From NCBI GenBank assembly GCA_021030905.1, contig JAGFMI010000003.1, positions 1,984,001 to 2,048,000 of the forward strand: a stretch of DNA of 64,000 bases. Direction: 5' to 3'. A program made the position numbers and the translations under genes. This stretch comes from Pyrenula massariospora. Lineage: Eukaryota > Ascomycota > Eurotiomycetes > Pyrenulales > Pyrenulaceae. Below, piece by piece: positions 19,757-30,104 of this stretch (position 1 is the first letter of the stretch; every line of letters begins with the position of its first letter). The notes under the pieces are model-generated. The model did not search any database. It was not told where the DNA came from and worked only from the letters and a program-made list of their open reading frames with translations.

Positions 19757-20913
19757 AGTTAACAAGATCCGAATGAATGACAGCTATCAAAGAAATAGAA
19801 TGCAGCGAATGTCAGGATATTAAAGGAGAACTTCCAAGATTTTGGCCATATTAATACATCAGTGCTGCGTAGCCATGGGCGTGGCACAGGCGTCCCTACT
19901 GGCAGATGTCCAGGACTCTACAGGCAAATGTTTAGGACCCTTCTGCATGGACGAAACGCTGACATATCGTGGGGGCAATACAGCCTCGCCCGGAGACGAA
20001 TGCAGAGGTTAGCCCAGTTTAGATTTTGCACATCTTCGCGACCACACCAAGAGACTCTGAAGGATCGTTCAGCCGCGAACAATGATTCAAGTTGCTGGCC
20101 GGCACGAACAGATTTTCCTGTCGACTCTTTAGGACGAAAATATATCAGACATGGAGGGCCGTAGAATAACACTTTCTAAAGGGTCTGTTTCATCGAATTA
20201 TGATTACCACACTGCGAATGAATTATGACTTGAATCTTCGCTTGAGAATGGCTATGCAGCGGCCCGTCCCTCCATCGCCCCACTGTCTCCTCGGGTGTGA
20301 GACGACATGACGCGCCGCTTGTACCCCAGCTCTCACGCGCACTGCCCCAACCGAGGTCTCTAGCTGCGGACCGTGGTTGCTTTAGAGCCATAAAAGCTGG
20401 GACAAAGGCCGTTCAGCCGTTGGACAGGATGTAGGGGGATGGGGAGGCGCGAGGCGGGATAGCCGTTGTGTGTAAGAGATGAGGGGACGGGATTCCCTCG
20501 GAGCTATGATTTAGGGTGGGGCGAATTAGGAAGAGGTTTGTTTTGATAATGGTACAGGTAAGTCAGGCTGAAATCGGATTAGAAGGGGTCGTTCCGGATG
20601 TTCATGGTTTGAATGGAGGTTGTCAGCCTATTGAATCGGATATTATCTATCTACTAAAATAGCTATAGTAACCCGCTAATCAGGTACCAGCCCAAAGTCG
20701 CTGGTTGAAATATGTTCCAAAAGCCTCCGATGCGATCACGCTTGCCAAATGATATGCTATATACTTTTGTCAAAGCGCCATGTATTGCGGCACAGGGTGC
20801 CGGGTCCTTTCCAAACGGAATCTTCACGACATGGATGTTGCCGGAGCCACAGACGCCGTAATGCTGTTTAATTCAGATACATCGGGAAGAGAAAGGAGAG
20901 TTCAAATGTATGT
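19757..20913. other. intergenic, no gene recognised
   Basis: Short frames on both strands (for example 19862-20164 and 20176-20391) have no family resemblance and no splice support. The left end is the promoter of the DUF3176 gene. Confidence 0.5.
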
Positions 20914-21498
20914 TCACAGGAAAGCAGCGAACACAGCTCCAAAGACCGCCAAGCCGAATCCAGTGCCAGCGACCCGAAGCTCGACAGCACCTGAGCCGGT
21001 GCTGGTGCTGCTGGCCGCGCTCCCAGTCGCGCTGCTGCTCCCGCTGCTCGATTCCCCTTCAGTAGGCGAGCTCGCAGCCGAGGATTCACTGCTGGCGGCC
21101 GTGGCCAATGTGCTCGACGCCGCAGCGCTGGATCCAGTCAAACTCGCGCCGAACGAGTTAGTGCTGCTGCCTGTCGCACCAGTGCCCGCTGGTAGGCTGA
21201 GGCCCGTGGTGTTCAGGCCGACGGGTATGCCTGGCGCGGTGCTGACGAATGTCGCGGCGGACTCTTGGGATGTGACAACGGTTGGCTGGGAGGTGACGAC
21301 TGTGGGCTGGCCGGTGATGACGCCGAGAGAGTTGGTCTGGGTTGTGTACTGGGTGTTGGGGTTGCTGTAGGAGACGGTGGTCGCTGGATTTTGGACCTGG
21401 CCGTCAGAGGTTTGTTGCAAGGGGTCGGAAGAGGACTGAGTGAGGGAGGGTGTGGCTGCGAGGAGCGCAGTGAGAAGGAGTGCTGTTGAGGTGTGCAT
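20914..21498 (-). CDS. secreted Ser/Thr/Ala-rich GPI-anchored protein
   Basis: An intronless minus-strand gene of 194 residues. It has a signal peptide (MHTSTALLLTALLAATPSLTQ) and an N-terminal mature region with a TVVTSQPTVVTSQ direct repeat. A long Ser/Ala/Thr/Gly-rich stalk follows, probably heavily O-mannosylated. The C-terminus, VAGTGFGLAVFGAVFAAFL, is hydrophobic and preceded by small residues, so a GPI attachment signal is likely. There are no cysteines in the mature part. It belongs to the broad class of fungal cell-surface mucin-like proteins. No enzymatic domain is visible. The function is unknown; a wall or plasma-membrane surface location is inferred from the two end signals. Confidence 0.8.
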   Translation of the reverse strand: MHTSTALLLTALLAATPSLTQSSSDPLQQTSDGQVQNPATTVSYSNPNTQYTTQTNSLGVITGQPTVVTSQPTVVTSQESAATFVSTAPGIPVGLNTTGLSLPAGTGATGSSTNSFGASLTGSSAAASSTLATAASSESSAASSPTEGESSSGSSSATGSAASSTSTGSGAVELRVAGTGFGLAVFGAVFAAFL

Positions 21499-23820
21499 TT
21501 TGATGGACGTGTGGGGTATCTGTAGGTGAAATGGTGTAGGTATAGGGTAAAGAGATTCTAGTCTTCAGGTCTGATAGGAGACTTAAAGTATTAGAGAGAG
21601 AGAGATCTGCTGAGCTCAAGAGAATCTCAACAGGCGAAATGTAGTTTTAATACTTCTGAGGAAGGAGTCAGCGTGGTATGAAGAGAAAGAGAACAATTGA
21701 AAAACGAAGAAAAGGGGGAGATTTTTATGTTCTTCGGTGGAGATTCCCAGCGGTGGTTGGATGGAAGGATGGATGGTTGGTGTGGCTACCTGGATGGCGC
21801 CAAGTCTGGGGGAAAACAACGCCAGAAGCCTGACGCGGCCCCTGGGCCCCTGACTTTAGGTAGGGCAACGGCGCGCCATGACTGGCCAGGCTCCAAAACA
21901 CGCAGGGGTCTGGCGAGGATCGAGAGCGGCGGCTGGGGATCAAACGAGAAAAAACGGTGGGGCTGGTGGCGATCTAGTGGCTGACTAGCGCTCTGTCAAG
22001 CTTTCGATTTTTCCGGCTGCCGAGATGGTGTGCATTATTCGAGGCTGGGAAGTTGAGATGAAAGCTGCAATAAATAATGTCAAGGAAGACACGATCCTGT
22101 CATCAGTTAAGCGGCCCAAGCTCAGATCATTAATCATTGCAAGCAGGCTGGGTTGTACTTGCAGGACGTCTCCCGCCAAGCCTAGGCATACCTCCGAGAG
22201 GCCCAAGCTCCCAAAAGCATAGCCTGGTGGCAACCATCCACCAGGAAGAGCGAGACTGTCTCGGTACAGGGTCGCTACAGACATCGTAAAAGAGCCAATG
22301 TCTTTGTCAAGAGTGAGACATTGAAACTTCTGCTGAACCCTTGTGAAACACCTGTGCCGTCTTGAGGGTGGCAGACAAAGGGGTGTGCCTCAAAGGCAGA
22401 GCATCGAATGAAGAACACGTCAACGTTTAGAGCCGAAGCAAGAAGAACTTCGTATTGAAAAGCTTGCGCCTAGATTCAATGATGAAACTATGTCGCTGTT
22501 GTCGGTAGTCAATGACTTGATTAATTTCTGACCCCGGTCGCTCAGGAGCGCAAGCCAAGCCCTTATTTTCAGAAGAGCCTTAGCGGCACATCGGGATCAA
22601 GAAAACATCAACTTGGCGGCGCCACATACAACCAAGGAAGTCACGCCCGCGACCAATTAATCCTTGAGGAGTTTTCATTGCTAGTCGAGTCGCTAAAACC
22701 TCCTTGTAGTTTTTGTGTGACTACCGATATGCCTATCTAGAAATTTCAGCGAAGTGCAGACATTGGGGATGCCAGCTTTCTAGATCAGCCGAGCAGCAGC
22801 CGCCATGATATTGACGAAAGAGTCTTCAGAAGTCTACATTGGCGAGATTCTGCGTAATTTCTTATCATTGAGCATCGTGTTGATCGCTAAAGCATTTGTG
22901 TAATTGAGCACGAAGATGAGCACAAGCACGTCTCCTACCTTTCAAATTGCACAGCAAGAAAATCCCGAGAAGAGACGTGTTGTCTGCCACCAATATTCTG
23001 CCACAGGCCTAAGCTGCTATCAAGACTCCTCTGTCCTCTACCAAGCTTGGGCTTCTTCCCGCAATGGTCTCTAGATTCCGCTCAAGGAACAATTGCATAC
23101 GGACTCACGATCCGAATTATTTACAAATCCTTCAGCGCTATTAACACATTGAGATCGAGTTTTTTGCTCCAACGGCCCAATGCGGCTTTCGCAGAGCCTG
23201 AAGTGCCACTTATCGTCCATCAGGTGTGATGACAATTCACCTTAGCTGTCTTCTACTTTCAAATCGACCTAAGTACGCGACAAAACTTGGCGGATTCTAC
23301 ATCACAAACGTGGCAAGAAGGACATTGGTCTATTTGCCGACATAGTAGCCTTATCCACTCCCGCTTAGGTCGTATTCGGACGCATTCAACGTATACCAAA
23401 ATTGGAGACCACCTGGGGTAGCCTCCGCCCCAAGATCTGGCCGAGTCTGAACCTGATACTCCTCTGTAACCAATGATTTCCATTTGACCTGAAGAAGACT
23501 CTTTGACTCGCAATTTAGAGCGATCGGGCTCTACGGCAAGAGCACGATGGTTCCCTGCTTGGCTAGCGCCAAGAAATCCCGCCGTCCAAGAGCCAAGCGG
23601 TGCTATTCCTCCTAATTTTAAACAGATCGATCCCTACCATAAGTGAATTCATGTGAGAGCGAAGCATTTAAGGTCTTCTGTGCCCGCGGTAAACAATGCA
23701 CTTCTTCGATCTACCTCGCTTCTCTTTCCCATCTGCGTCACCGCTATTCCTCGATCTCACCACACACCTGCACCCTCACTCAGCACCTGCAGCCCCCCAT
23801 CATACCCGCTCCATCCAACC
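21499..23820. other. long intergenic stretch (2.3 kb), no confident gene
   Basis: The left end is the promoter of the GPI protein gene, with a short GGATGG-type repeat near 21755-21790. The right end, about 23650-23820, is C-rich and serves the CFEM-like gene. Only one frame, 21985-22284 on the minus strand, looks faintly protein-like and is listed separately. No transposon ends, tRNA or array was seen. Confidence 0.4.
21985..22284 (-). CDS. possible small protein, unrecognised
   Basis: An ATG-started open frame of 99 residues. Its N-terminal half, with SLALPGGWLPPGYAFGSLGL and QVQPSLLAMINDLSLGRL, is of varied composition and not repetitive. I recognise no family, and no splice sites extend it convincingly. 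It lies isolated in a 2.3-kb gap. It may be a chance frame or a remnant of an older gene. Confidence 0.15.
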   Translation of the reverse strand: MSVATLYRDSLALPGGWLPPGYAFGSLGLSEVCLGLAGDVLQVQPSLLAMINDLSLGRLTDDRIVSSLTLFIAAFISTSQPRIMHTISAAGKIESLTER

Positions 23821-24369
23821 ATGCACCCCCCCAAATCCCCTTCCCACCTCTTCCTCTCCCTCGCCATCCTCCTCCTCACCACCCTCGCCCTCACCGCCCA
23901 CGCCCAAACCAACTCCTCCCCCTGCATCAAAGCCTGCGGCTTCATCTCCTCCTTCTGCGACGGCGACGAGTCCGGCCCCGCCCTCGACAAGTGCACCTGC
24001 GACACCTTCCTCGGACACGCCGATTTCATCGGCTGCATCAAGAAGTGCCCGGCTCCGGACGTGGCCGCCTATGCGGGGAATGTGCCCGAGCTGTGCCGTG
24101 CGCAGCTGTTTCCGGACGTGCAGGCGGTTAGTAGTAGCAGTGGTGGGAGTAGTGGCGCGTCGGCGAGTGCGAGTGAGGTGAGTGCGTCGGCTACGGGGGA
24201 GGCGACGACGACGTCGGGTTCGGGCTCGGGGTCGGGCATGACGAGTGCGACGGCGTCGGCAGGTGGTGGAGGGGCGGCGGGGGAAGGGAGTGCGGGTGGA
24301 CTCCGGATTCCGATACTTGTTGCAACAGCAGCCGCCGCCGTGGGGGTGATGGTGGTATTCGCATTGTGA
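23821..24369 (+). CDS. Cys-rich GPI-anchored surface protein, CFEM-like
   Basis: A single exon encodes 182 residues from an ATG at 23821; the frame is open 56 codons upstream, but that part is Pro/His-rich and not protein-like. A signal peptide (MHPPKSPSHLFLSLAILLLTTLALTAHA) precedes an eight-cysteine domain with spacing C-x3-C-x6-C-x11-C-x-C-x12-C-x3-C-x14-C, starting at SSPCIKACGF. Eight Cys with a central CxC is the hallmark of CFEM domains, but the spacing is not a textbook match, so I call it CFEM-like. A Ser/Gly/Thr stalk and a hydrophobic tail (LVATAAAAVGVMVVFAL) suggest a GPI anchor. CFEM proteins bind haem or act at the host or environment surface; that role is only a family hint. 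G and C content is very high. Confidence 0.75.
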   Translation: MHPPKSPSHLFLSLAILLLTTLALTAHAQTNSSPCIKACGFISSFCDGDESGPALDKCTCDTFLGHADFIGCIKKCPAPDVAAYAGNVPELCRAQLFPDVQAVSSSSGGSSGASASASEVSASATGEATTTSGSGSGSGMTSATASAGGGGAAGEGSAGGLRIPILVATAAAAVGVMVVFAL

Positions 24370-24752
24370 GAGGCGTTAGAAGTGAAATCCGCCTAATCGT
24401 GGGTTTCTTGGTACTGCTTCCTCGGTGGTTTAGGTTAAAGGCTCCCGTGTATTGGGTCTCACCATAGATTAGCCTAGGTGTTGTGTCAGTTCTGCGATTT
24501 GAATAAGAATGGATTTCTCTCTGGCGCTCGAAGTTTGCATCTGGATACCTCGTATCTATAGGGTAAATTCCAAGATATGCATATCTCTGTGGATCCTTCT
24601 CCTTAGAGCCGGCAAAGCATTTACTCATCTAGCCAACGCATCGCCAATGATGTTCATCTAACTCCTCTATCTTCATCCATAATGGCCCTCTATTCTATTC
24701 CAGACGACCTTTCCCCTCCCATAACCCCACCACCAAGAAACCCTTTCCTCAA
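24370..24752. other. intergenic between convergent genes
   Basis: Shared 3' flank of the CFEM-like gene and the SDR gene. No feature seen. A plus-strand frame at 24682-25116 is the complement of the SDR gene and is a shadow. Confidence 0.5.
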
Positions 24753-25526
24753 TCACCAAGGAATCTCCTCCCCAAACCGATCCACGAAACACCCCCTCCA
24801 CCCCTCCCCCCCATCCCCAACCCCAATCCTCCCATCAACCAACCCCCTCAAATCCCCCACAACCCCCTCCACTCCCACCGCCCCCTCCTCCCTCACCCCC
24901 TGCACCAACCCCGTCGCCACCCTCCCCGGATGCACCACCAGACACACCACCCCGGGCACATCCACGCTGAAACTCCTCACGATGGCGTTCAGCGCCGCTT
25001 TGCTCGCGCGGTACGCGTACCCGCCACCACTGGTGTTCAGGGTTAAGGAGCCCATGCGCGAGCCGAGGATGATGATTTTCGGCGGGACCGCGGGGGGGTG
25101 GGGGTGGGCAGTGTAGAGGTCGGCGAGGGCTTGGAGGAGGAGGAAGGTGCCGACGGTGTTTACGGTGAAGGTGTGTGTTAGGGTCGACGCATTCATGGCG
25201 GAGAGGGAGTCGGCGCGAGCGACGTCGGCGGGGGAGTGCAGGGGGATGGAGGGAACGAGGCCGCGGATGCCGGCGCAGTGGTAGACGAAGGTTGGGGGGG
25301 TGGGGTGGGAGAGGAGGTGGGTTTTGAGGGTGGTGATGTGTTGGGGGGAGGTGAGGTCCAGCGGGGGGAGGTGGTGGACGGTTGCGGCGGCGGTAGTGAG
25401 GGTTGGGGGGGAGGGAGGGGGGTTGATGTCGAGGGCGAAGATTTCGTTGGTTGGGTCTTGGCTGTAGGAGGCGAGGAGGGCGGCGCCGAGACCGGAGGAT
25501 GCGCCTGTTATTAGGATGGTGGGCAT
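24753..25526 (-). CDS. short-chain dehydrogenase/reductase (classical SDR)
   Basis: An intronless minus-strand gene of 257 residues. The Rossmann glycine motif TGASSGLG sits at residues 7-14, an acidic ALDIN at about 31-35 suggests NAD(H) preference, and HCAG at about 83-86 replaces the usual NNAG. The catalytic Ser is in ILGSRMGS (about 156) and the YxxxK pair is Y172-K176 in AYRASKAALN. VHPGRVATGL matches the PG motif after the active site. The substrate cannot be told. Third-position C is extremely common in the N-terminal half and G in the C-terminal third, unlike most neighbours. No partner genes nearby point to a pathway; the next gene on the minus strand is a secreted cellulose-binding protein. 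Confidence 0.88.
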   Translation of the reverse strand: MPTILITGASSGLGAALLASYSQDPTNEIFALDINPPPSPPTLTTAAATVHHLPPLDLTSPQHITTLKTHLLSHPTPPTFVYHCAGIRGLVPSIPLHSPADVARADSLSAMNASTLTHTFTVNTVGTFLLLQALADLYTAHPHPPAVPPKIIILGSRMGSLTLNTSGGGYAYRASKAALNAIVRSFSVDVPGVVCLVVHPGRVATGLVQGVREEGAVGVEGVVGDLRGLVDGRIGVGDGGEGWRGCFVDRFGEEIPW

Positions 25527-26218
25527 TGTAGGTATGAAAGGGCCGCTGATGATGCTTGGCTTAAAAAGGGGGTTGGAAAATAAGTCTATGTTTTTGGAAA
25601 TGGACGAAAACGAATCGGTGAGAACAATGACAGGTAAGCGAAACGATAGATCAGTTGAGAATCTTAGAAAAAGCTGTTTGGAAAATCAATGCAGATGACG
25701 TGAGTGCGTACTTTGCATACAAGCTAATGCAGGAACATGCAGCCTGCAAAGTCAATTCTGACATGCGTAAGAAGCACCTTGAGCGGCCAGTTTGCTTACC
25801 GCCTCGTGTATTTGAAGAAGTGGTTGATGGAGGAAGAAAAAGAAATGGTGCCTTGAATCCTATTCTAGCCGTGGTATTCTGCGGTGAGCTTGACTAAATG
25901 GTCCAGGCCAGCAAAACATTTTCAGTTCCGATTATTATAAAAAATGCCGTAAAGTGTAATAAATTTGGAAGACCATAATTGACTGTCAGCATTCCGAGAC
26001 TCCAGCTCACATTCCAGCTAATTCTCATCATTAAAAACAATTGTGGAACACGTGGAAATCCATGGTTCAACTGTTATTGAATTTATGCCTTTCCTGAGCA
26101 CTGTCTGAAAAATATTGATACAAGAATTGAACACCATCCACTGTCGACGATATATGCAAATGCTGCCCAAAGTACCCAAATATACTTGCCTCATCTCCCT
26201 TTCTCTCCCCTCATCCCT
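25527..26218. other. intergenic, SDR promoter and 3' flank
   Basis: This AT-rich stretch has no supported gene; an 80-codon frame at 25655-25897 is unconvincing. Confidence 0.5.
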
Positions 26219-27013
26219 CTAGCTGAGGATCTGCCCGTTCCATTCGGAACAGTCCACCTGCTGCGCTGTTCCTACTGCAAGACCCATCCCATCATTCCCA
26301 AAGAACGCGTTCTTCGCACCCGAGTCCACACATAGATCGAAGTTGACGTTCGCACCGTACTGATTGGTCCCGCTCATACCATTCTGCGCACAAAGCGGGT
26401 TTCCACTCGCTGGGCAAAGATTGTTGACCATCACCACGATGCTCGTCCCCGCGTTATTCAGCGCATTCCCGTTGCTGTCCGACTCACCGGTGAGCTTCCA
26501 GCATGTTCCGCAACCAGGACCAGCACCCGCGCCAGGTCCAACGCCGAATTCATTTTGCGAGACGGCGGCAACGAAGCCAGTATTGCCATTCATGGTGCCG
26601 GTGGTGATAAAGCCGCAAGCGACGGTGTGGACTTGGCAGTTTCCGGAACCCCATGTGTCCGTGGAGCCATAGAAGGTCATGCTTGCTTTGTAGGAAGCGC
26701 CGGAAGGACTAGTAGGGGCGGATGTGGTGGTTGGTTTGGTGAAGGTGGAAGAGACAGAGGTAGTCTTGGGTTGTTGAGAATGAGAAGGAGCGGGGTTGCC
26801 GTTCCCATTGCCGTTGCCATTACCACCGGAGTTTGAGGAGGTAGGGAGACATTGTGAGTACCAAATGTTTCCTGGCTGTGGGACGCAGGTTGAGCCAGCA
26901 GCGCAGGTAGTACCACCAGTCCAGTTCTTGCCGCCGCATTGAGCATACAGAGGTTGTTGGGCAAGGGCAACGGGAAGGAGAGAGGCGAGAGCGGCAACGT
27001 TGAGAGACTTCAT
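26219..27013 (-). CDS. secreted CBM1 plus GH45/expansin-like protein
   Basis: An intronless minus-strand gene of 264 residues from the ATG at 27011-27013; the frame runs 18 codons further up without ATG. A signal peptide (about 1-18) is followed by a fungal cellulose-binding CBM1 module (about 19-57: YAQCGGKNWTGGTTCAAGST, then the aromatic WYSQCLP). An Asn/Gly then Ser/Thr/Pro linker leads to a C-terminal double-psi beta-barrel domain (about 105-264) with CGTCWKLTGE, TSIVVMVNNLCP, GTNQYGANVNFDLCVD and CSEWNGQILS. These match GH45 endoglucanase V and related expansin-like proteins. The NFDLC Asp is in the position of the GH45 acid, but the N-terminal strand MTFYGSTDTWGSGNC lacks the usual YYD-type base. 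The protein therefore cuts or merely loosens cellulose; I cannot say which. Confidence 0.85.
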   Translation of the reverse strand: MKSLNVAALASLLPVALAQQPLYAQCGGKNWTGGTTCAAGSTCVPQPGNIWYSQCLPTSSNSGGNGNGNGNGNPAPSHSQQPKTTSVSSTFTKPTTTSAPTSPSGASYKASMTFYGSTDTWGSGNCQVHTVACGFITTGTMNGNTGFVAAVSQNEFGVGPGAGAGPGCGTCWKLTGESDSNGNALNNAGTSIVVMVNNLCPASGNPLCAQNGMSGTNQYGANVNFDLCVDSGAKNAFFGNDGMGLAVGTAQQVDCSEWNGQILS

Positions 27014-28224
27014 TTTGACGGTGTGAGAAGTAGACTTTGCTGAAGGATTTAACAAAAAGCTAGCCAAGAGCTGAATGGGTAAATATTTAAAGAAGAAACG
27101 AATGTATTCAAGGAGTGACTACAGTGCCTCAAGCTAGAAAAGAAGGGCTGAAAATCAAGATGTTCAAGGAATGTGAAGTGATAAACAAAAAGTATCTAAG
27201 GACGAAGCCGGGATGATGGTATATAAGCCAAGAACCCGAGCCCCCATCCTGGAGTGGATGCTTCTCGGATGACCTAGCTGAAAGGCGCGTAATTTGATGG
27301 ATCGTGCTTGAAACGGCACGGCCAAGTTGGAAGATGACATGAGATTGCGAGTTACGCAGCGGTGTGAGTGGTGACGAAACGACAGGCGGTCAAGGAAAAG
27401 CGCCAGGTTAGCAAAACAAAGTTGCCCAAATATTGAGCCATTGAGATGTTGAGAATTTCGTATTTTTATGATTTTTAAGCCCCTCGGACATTCCCCCCCA
27501 GCATCTAAGTTAATGCTGACGACGATACGATTTTGAAAGCCGCAGCTGTCGGCCATACCAAGAGAGCCTCCCCGCCCTACGAGGACGAATGGCAGGCAGC
27601 GTCACACAACGTCCGCCGAAAGCCGGGATTGCAAGTAGCAGAAGAAAGCTCGGGGGCAAATTTTCAGTCGCGCGGGCTGTAAAAGCAGACCGTTTCGACA
27701 CCAGCAATTAAAACAAATCAACCTGAAACGTCTTCCCGCGCAGCCAATTTCTCTTGGCATCGAGATTAGATCGCGGCGGGAGCTCGGGTCACTCGTCGCT
27801 CCGAGCACGCGGCTAGATCTCAGCCTTCTTCCACTAAGTAAGTAAAGGCGAGATTAAAATGGGTCCACCAGACGCTCCTGGCTTGTTGAATTATTGTTAC
27901 TGGAAGCCTCGACCGAGCCTGCGTTCTGCAATTGTTGGGAACAAGCTTTGTCATGGCAGATCAGATGTTCTAATGGTCATTGTTAATTCACAAGGCGAAG
28001 AGAATTTGGAACTTAATTGTGGTACAAGAAATGAAATTCGCGAGACAGGGCTCGTTGATACAGATGATCTTTGAAGAAATGGATGGATAAGATGTCAAAG
28101 TCGGTGTTTACGTAATGAGGAACACCTAGATAATCTTCGCGCAGAGCACTTGGAAGATCTTTCCCATGTCGCCTCCGCTCATACGTGATTTTCACTTTTC
28201 AACACGATGACCAGACAAAGGGGT
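27014..28224. other. intergenic, no gene recognised
   Basis: This stretch is 1.2 kb. Frames of 60-130 codons on the minus strand (for example 27164-27556) show no family resemblance. The left end is the promoter of the CBM1 gene. Confidence 0.45.
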
Positions 28225-29364
28225 TCAAGCCTCGACTGGAATGGACCACTCGCCTGACATATCTCTCTGGAACTTTGTGAAGTCTGGCTGCGGCTCACAG
28301 ACCTTCGAGCAGAGACAACATATCCACAGACCGACTGGTATTGTCATCTGATCTTTGGAGCCAATAAACCATTGCTGAAAGGTCCAGGGGCCAGGCTTGT
28401 CCTTAATCATTTCCATGGGATTCTTCTCCTCGATGTTTCCGCATGAGGCGCAGATGAAGCCTTCCAAATCCCAGTACCGTTCATCCCGAAACCTGAATCG
28501 CTTGCTGGCTACCTCATCCCAGGCGACATGGGGATCATACGGTTGCAGTCGTTCGTCTTTAACCACCCGACAGGCCAAGAAAAGGCGATCTAAAATCGCG
28601 AGACTACAGCGACAACAAGACCAAGTATCTTTCCACTCAGATTTATAGCAGTCACATACGCCAATGTGGATTTGCGGAGTATCGGAATCGGGCTTTCTCG
28701 CTATTCCAGATGGCAAATTACCGGTTTGGACATTGGTATCCTCATCATGCCTGTTCGGACTGATTCGCACTGTGCAACCTCGACAGAGAGGCTGCATGCC
28801 GGATAGAACTGTGTAGTTGCAGCACAGCTCCCTCGAAGGCCGTTTAGCATAGTTTGCACATCGACCGCAGACCCTGTAGGGCCCTTGCTCGTGTTGAATC
28901 TCCCAACAGGTATACTCCTTGCAGGCTAACTCGTGACGCAGAATCATTTCGTCCAGTTCTGGGACCTTGCTATAACGCTCACATGCCCTGACTTGAGTTG
29001 TGTCGAAGTACGCATCCATTTCCGGCTGGATACTACCAGTGCTTCCGCAGATCGCCCACATCTCAGTGGAACTGCCTTCTCCCTCGGCCCGCAGACGATC
29101 GAAAGTCAGCACTTGTTGGCACGCATTCTGGTAAAGCCTCTCCGGTCCAAACGACCACAAGGATTTGCAGGAACGTCGCAGATTATGATCATCTCTCTTA
29201 CTCAAGAATGACCGTATGATGTTTTGTATCTCCCCTGGAAACTTTGTGATGTCCACTGTCGGCGGAATCACCTCAACGGGTTGCCCTTCGTTGTTCTTGC
29301 GTTTCTTTGTCGTTATTTCATCATCCTGTCCATTGTATTCACGCTTTCTGGGTGCAGAAGACAT
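28225..29364 (-). CDS. F-box-like, Cys-rich protein
   Basis: An intronless minus-strand frame. I start it at the first ATG (29362-29364), giving 379 residues. A basic KKRKNN stretch near residue 20 could be a nuclear signal. VDITKFPGEIQNIIRSFL and the following NLRRSCKSLWSFGPERLY resemble an F-box (about residues 35-80). The rest holds many Cys pairs: CGRCANY, ELCCNYT, PLCRGCTV, GVCDCY, SCCRCS, FICASC and WICCLCSKVC. These suggest several zinc knuckles. Such F-box plus Cys-rich proteins are common, fast-evolving and uncharacterised in Pezizomycotina; the F-box part would link to SCF ubiquitin ligase through Skp1. The frame is open for 71 more codons upstream without ATG, so the true start may lie in an upstream exon I could not define. 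Confidence 0.65.
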   Translation of the reverse strand: MSSAPRKREYNGQDDEITTKKRKNNEGQPVEVIPPTVDITKFPGEIQNIIRSFLSKRDDHNLRRSCKSLWSFGPERLYQNACQQVLTFDRLRAEGEGSSTEMWAICGSTGSIQPEMDAYFDTTQVRACERYSKVPELDEMILRHELACKEYTCWEIQHEQGPYRVCGRCANYAKRPSRELCCNYTVLSGMQPLCRGCTVRISPNRHDEDTNVQTGNLPSGIARKPDSDTPQIHIGVCDCYKSEWKDTWSCCRCSLAILDRLFLACRVVKDERLQPYDPHVAWDEVASKRFRFRDERYWDLEGFICASCGNIEEKNPMEMIKDKPGPWTFQQWFIGSKDQMTIPVGLWICCLCSKVCEPQPDFTKFQRDMSGEWSIPVEA

Positions 29365-30104
29365 CGCGAATTGAGATATACGATCGGTAAAAGGTGCTCC
29401 ACGAAGCTTAAATAGTTCGATACCGTCGAATCGTCGTCCAACTTCGTCAGCAGAAGCCTCTAGATCCAGTAACCATAGTCGTGATTGCTCTAGAGCGCCT
29501 TGTCTTTCTGCCTTTTGCCTTGAAAGACAGTTTACCTGACAAAGGTATTGTCCAAACTCATCAACGATGGAATCCAACTCAGATCGAAATCACGGTGAAA
29601 AGCATAGCTACACATTAGAGAGTACACCGTAAAGTCTCCATCCAAAAAGAGAAAACAATAGCCTTCAGTCACACTAATACACCTCCTTCGAGAGTTTTTG
29701 AGAGTCCTTCGATCCTGAGTTCTTGGGTTCAGAAACACGATGAAGCCTCTAGCTGTTGGCAAATAAGCCGTTTCCACTCGACAGGGAAATCTCACAAATA
29801 TTTAAATTTTCGAAGAAGCTTGGATTATTGCCATGTACACACGGCTGGTCAGCTGAATTGCAGCTTGTGAGCGCATCCAGGTTAAGAGAAAACATGTGCT
29901 GTGAATAGCTAGAATTTTACGTATAGAAGACCTTCTAATAAGCCACTATCGTGAACCTCGCGGCTTCCGGCACGCCAGAACAATCAAGTTCTCTGCTCCA
30001 AAAAATACATTCGGAGCAAATACATTTATAATGATGATGCTCGGATTGCTCAGCCCTTTATCCCTCTTTGAGCAACTGAACCGCTCCTAAAAGATCGTCT
30101 TGTA
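29365..30104. other. intergenic, upstream of F-box gene, downstream of MED13
   Basis: No separate gene is supported. The part 29365-29577 continues the F-box frame without an ATG and could be 5' UTR or unrecognised coding sequence. The 87-codon minus frame at 29532-29795 is not recognised. Confidence 0.4.
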
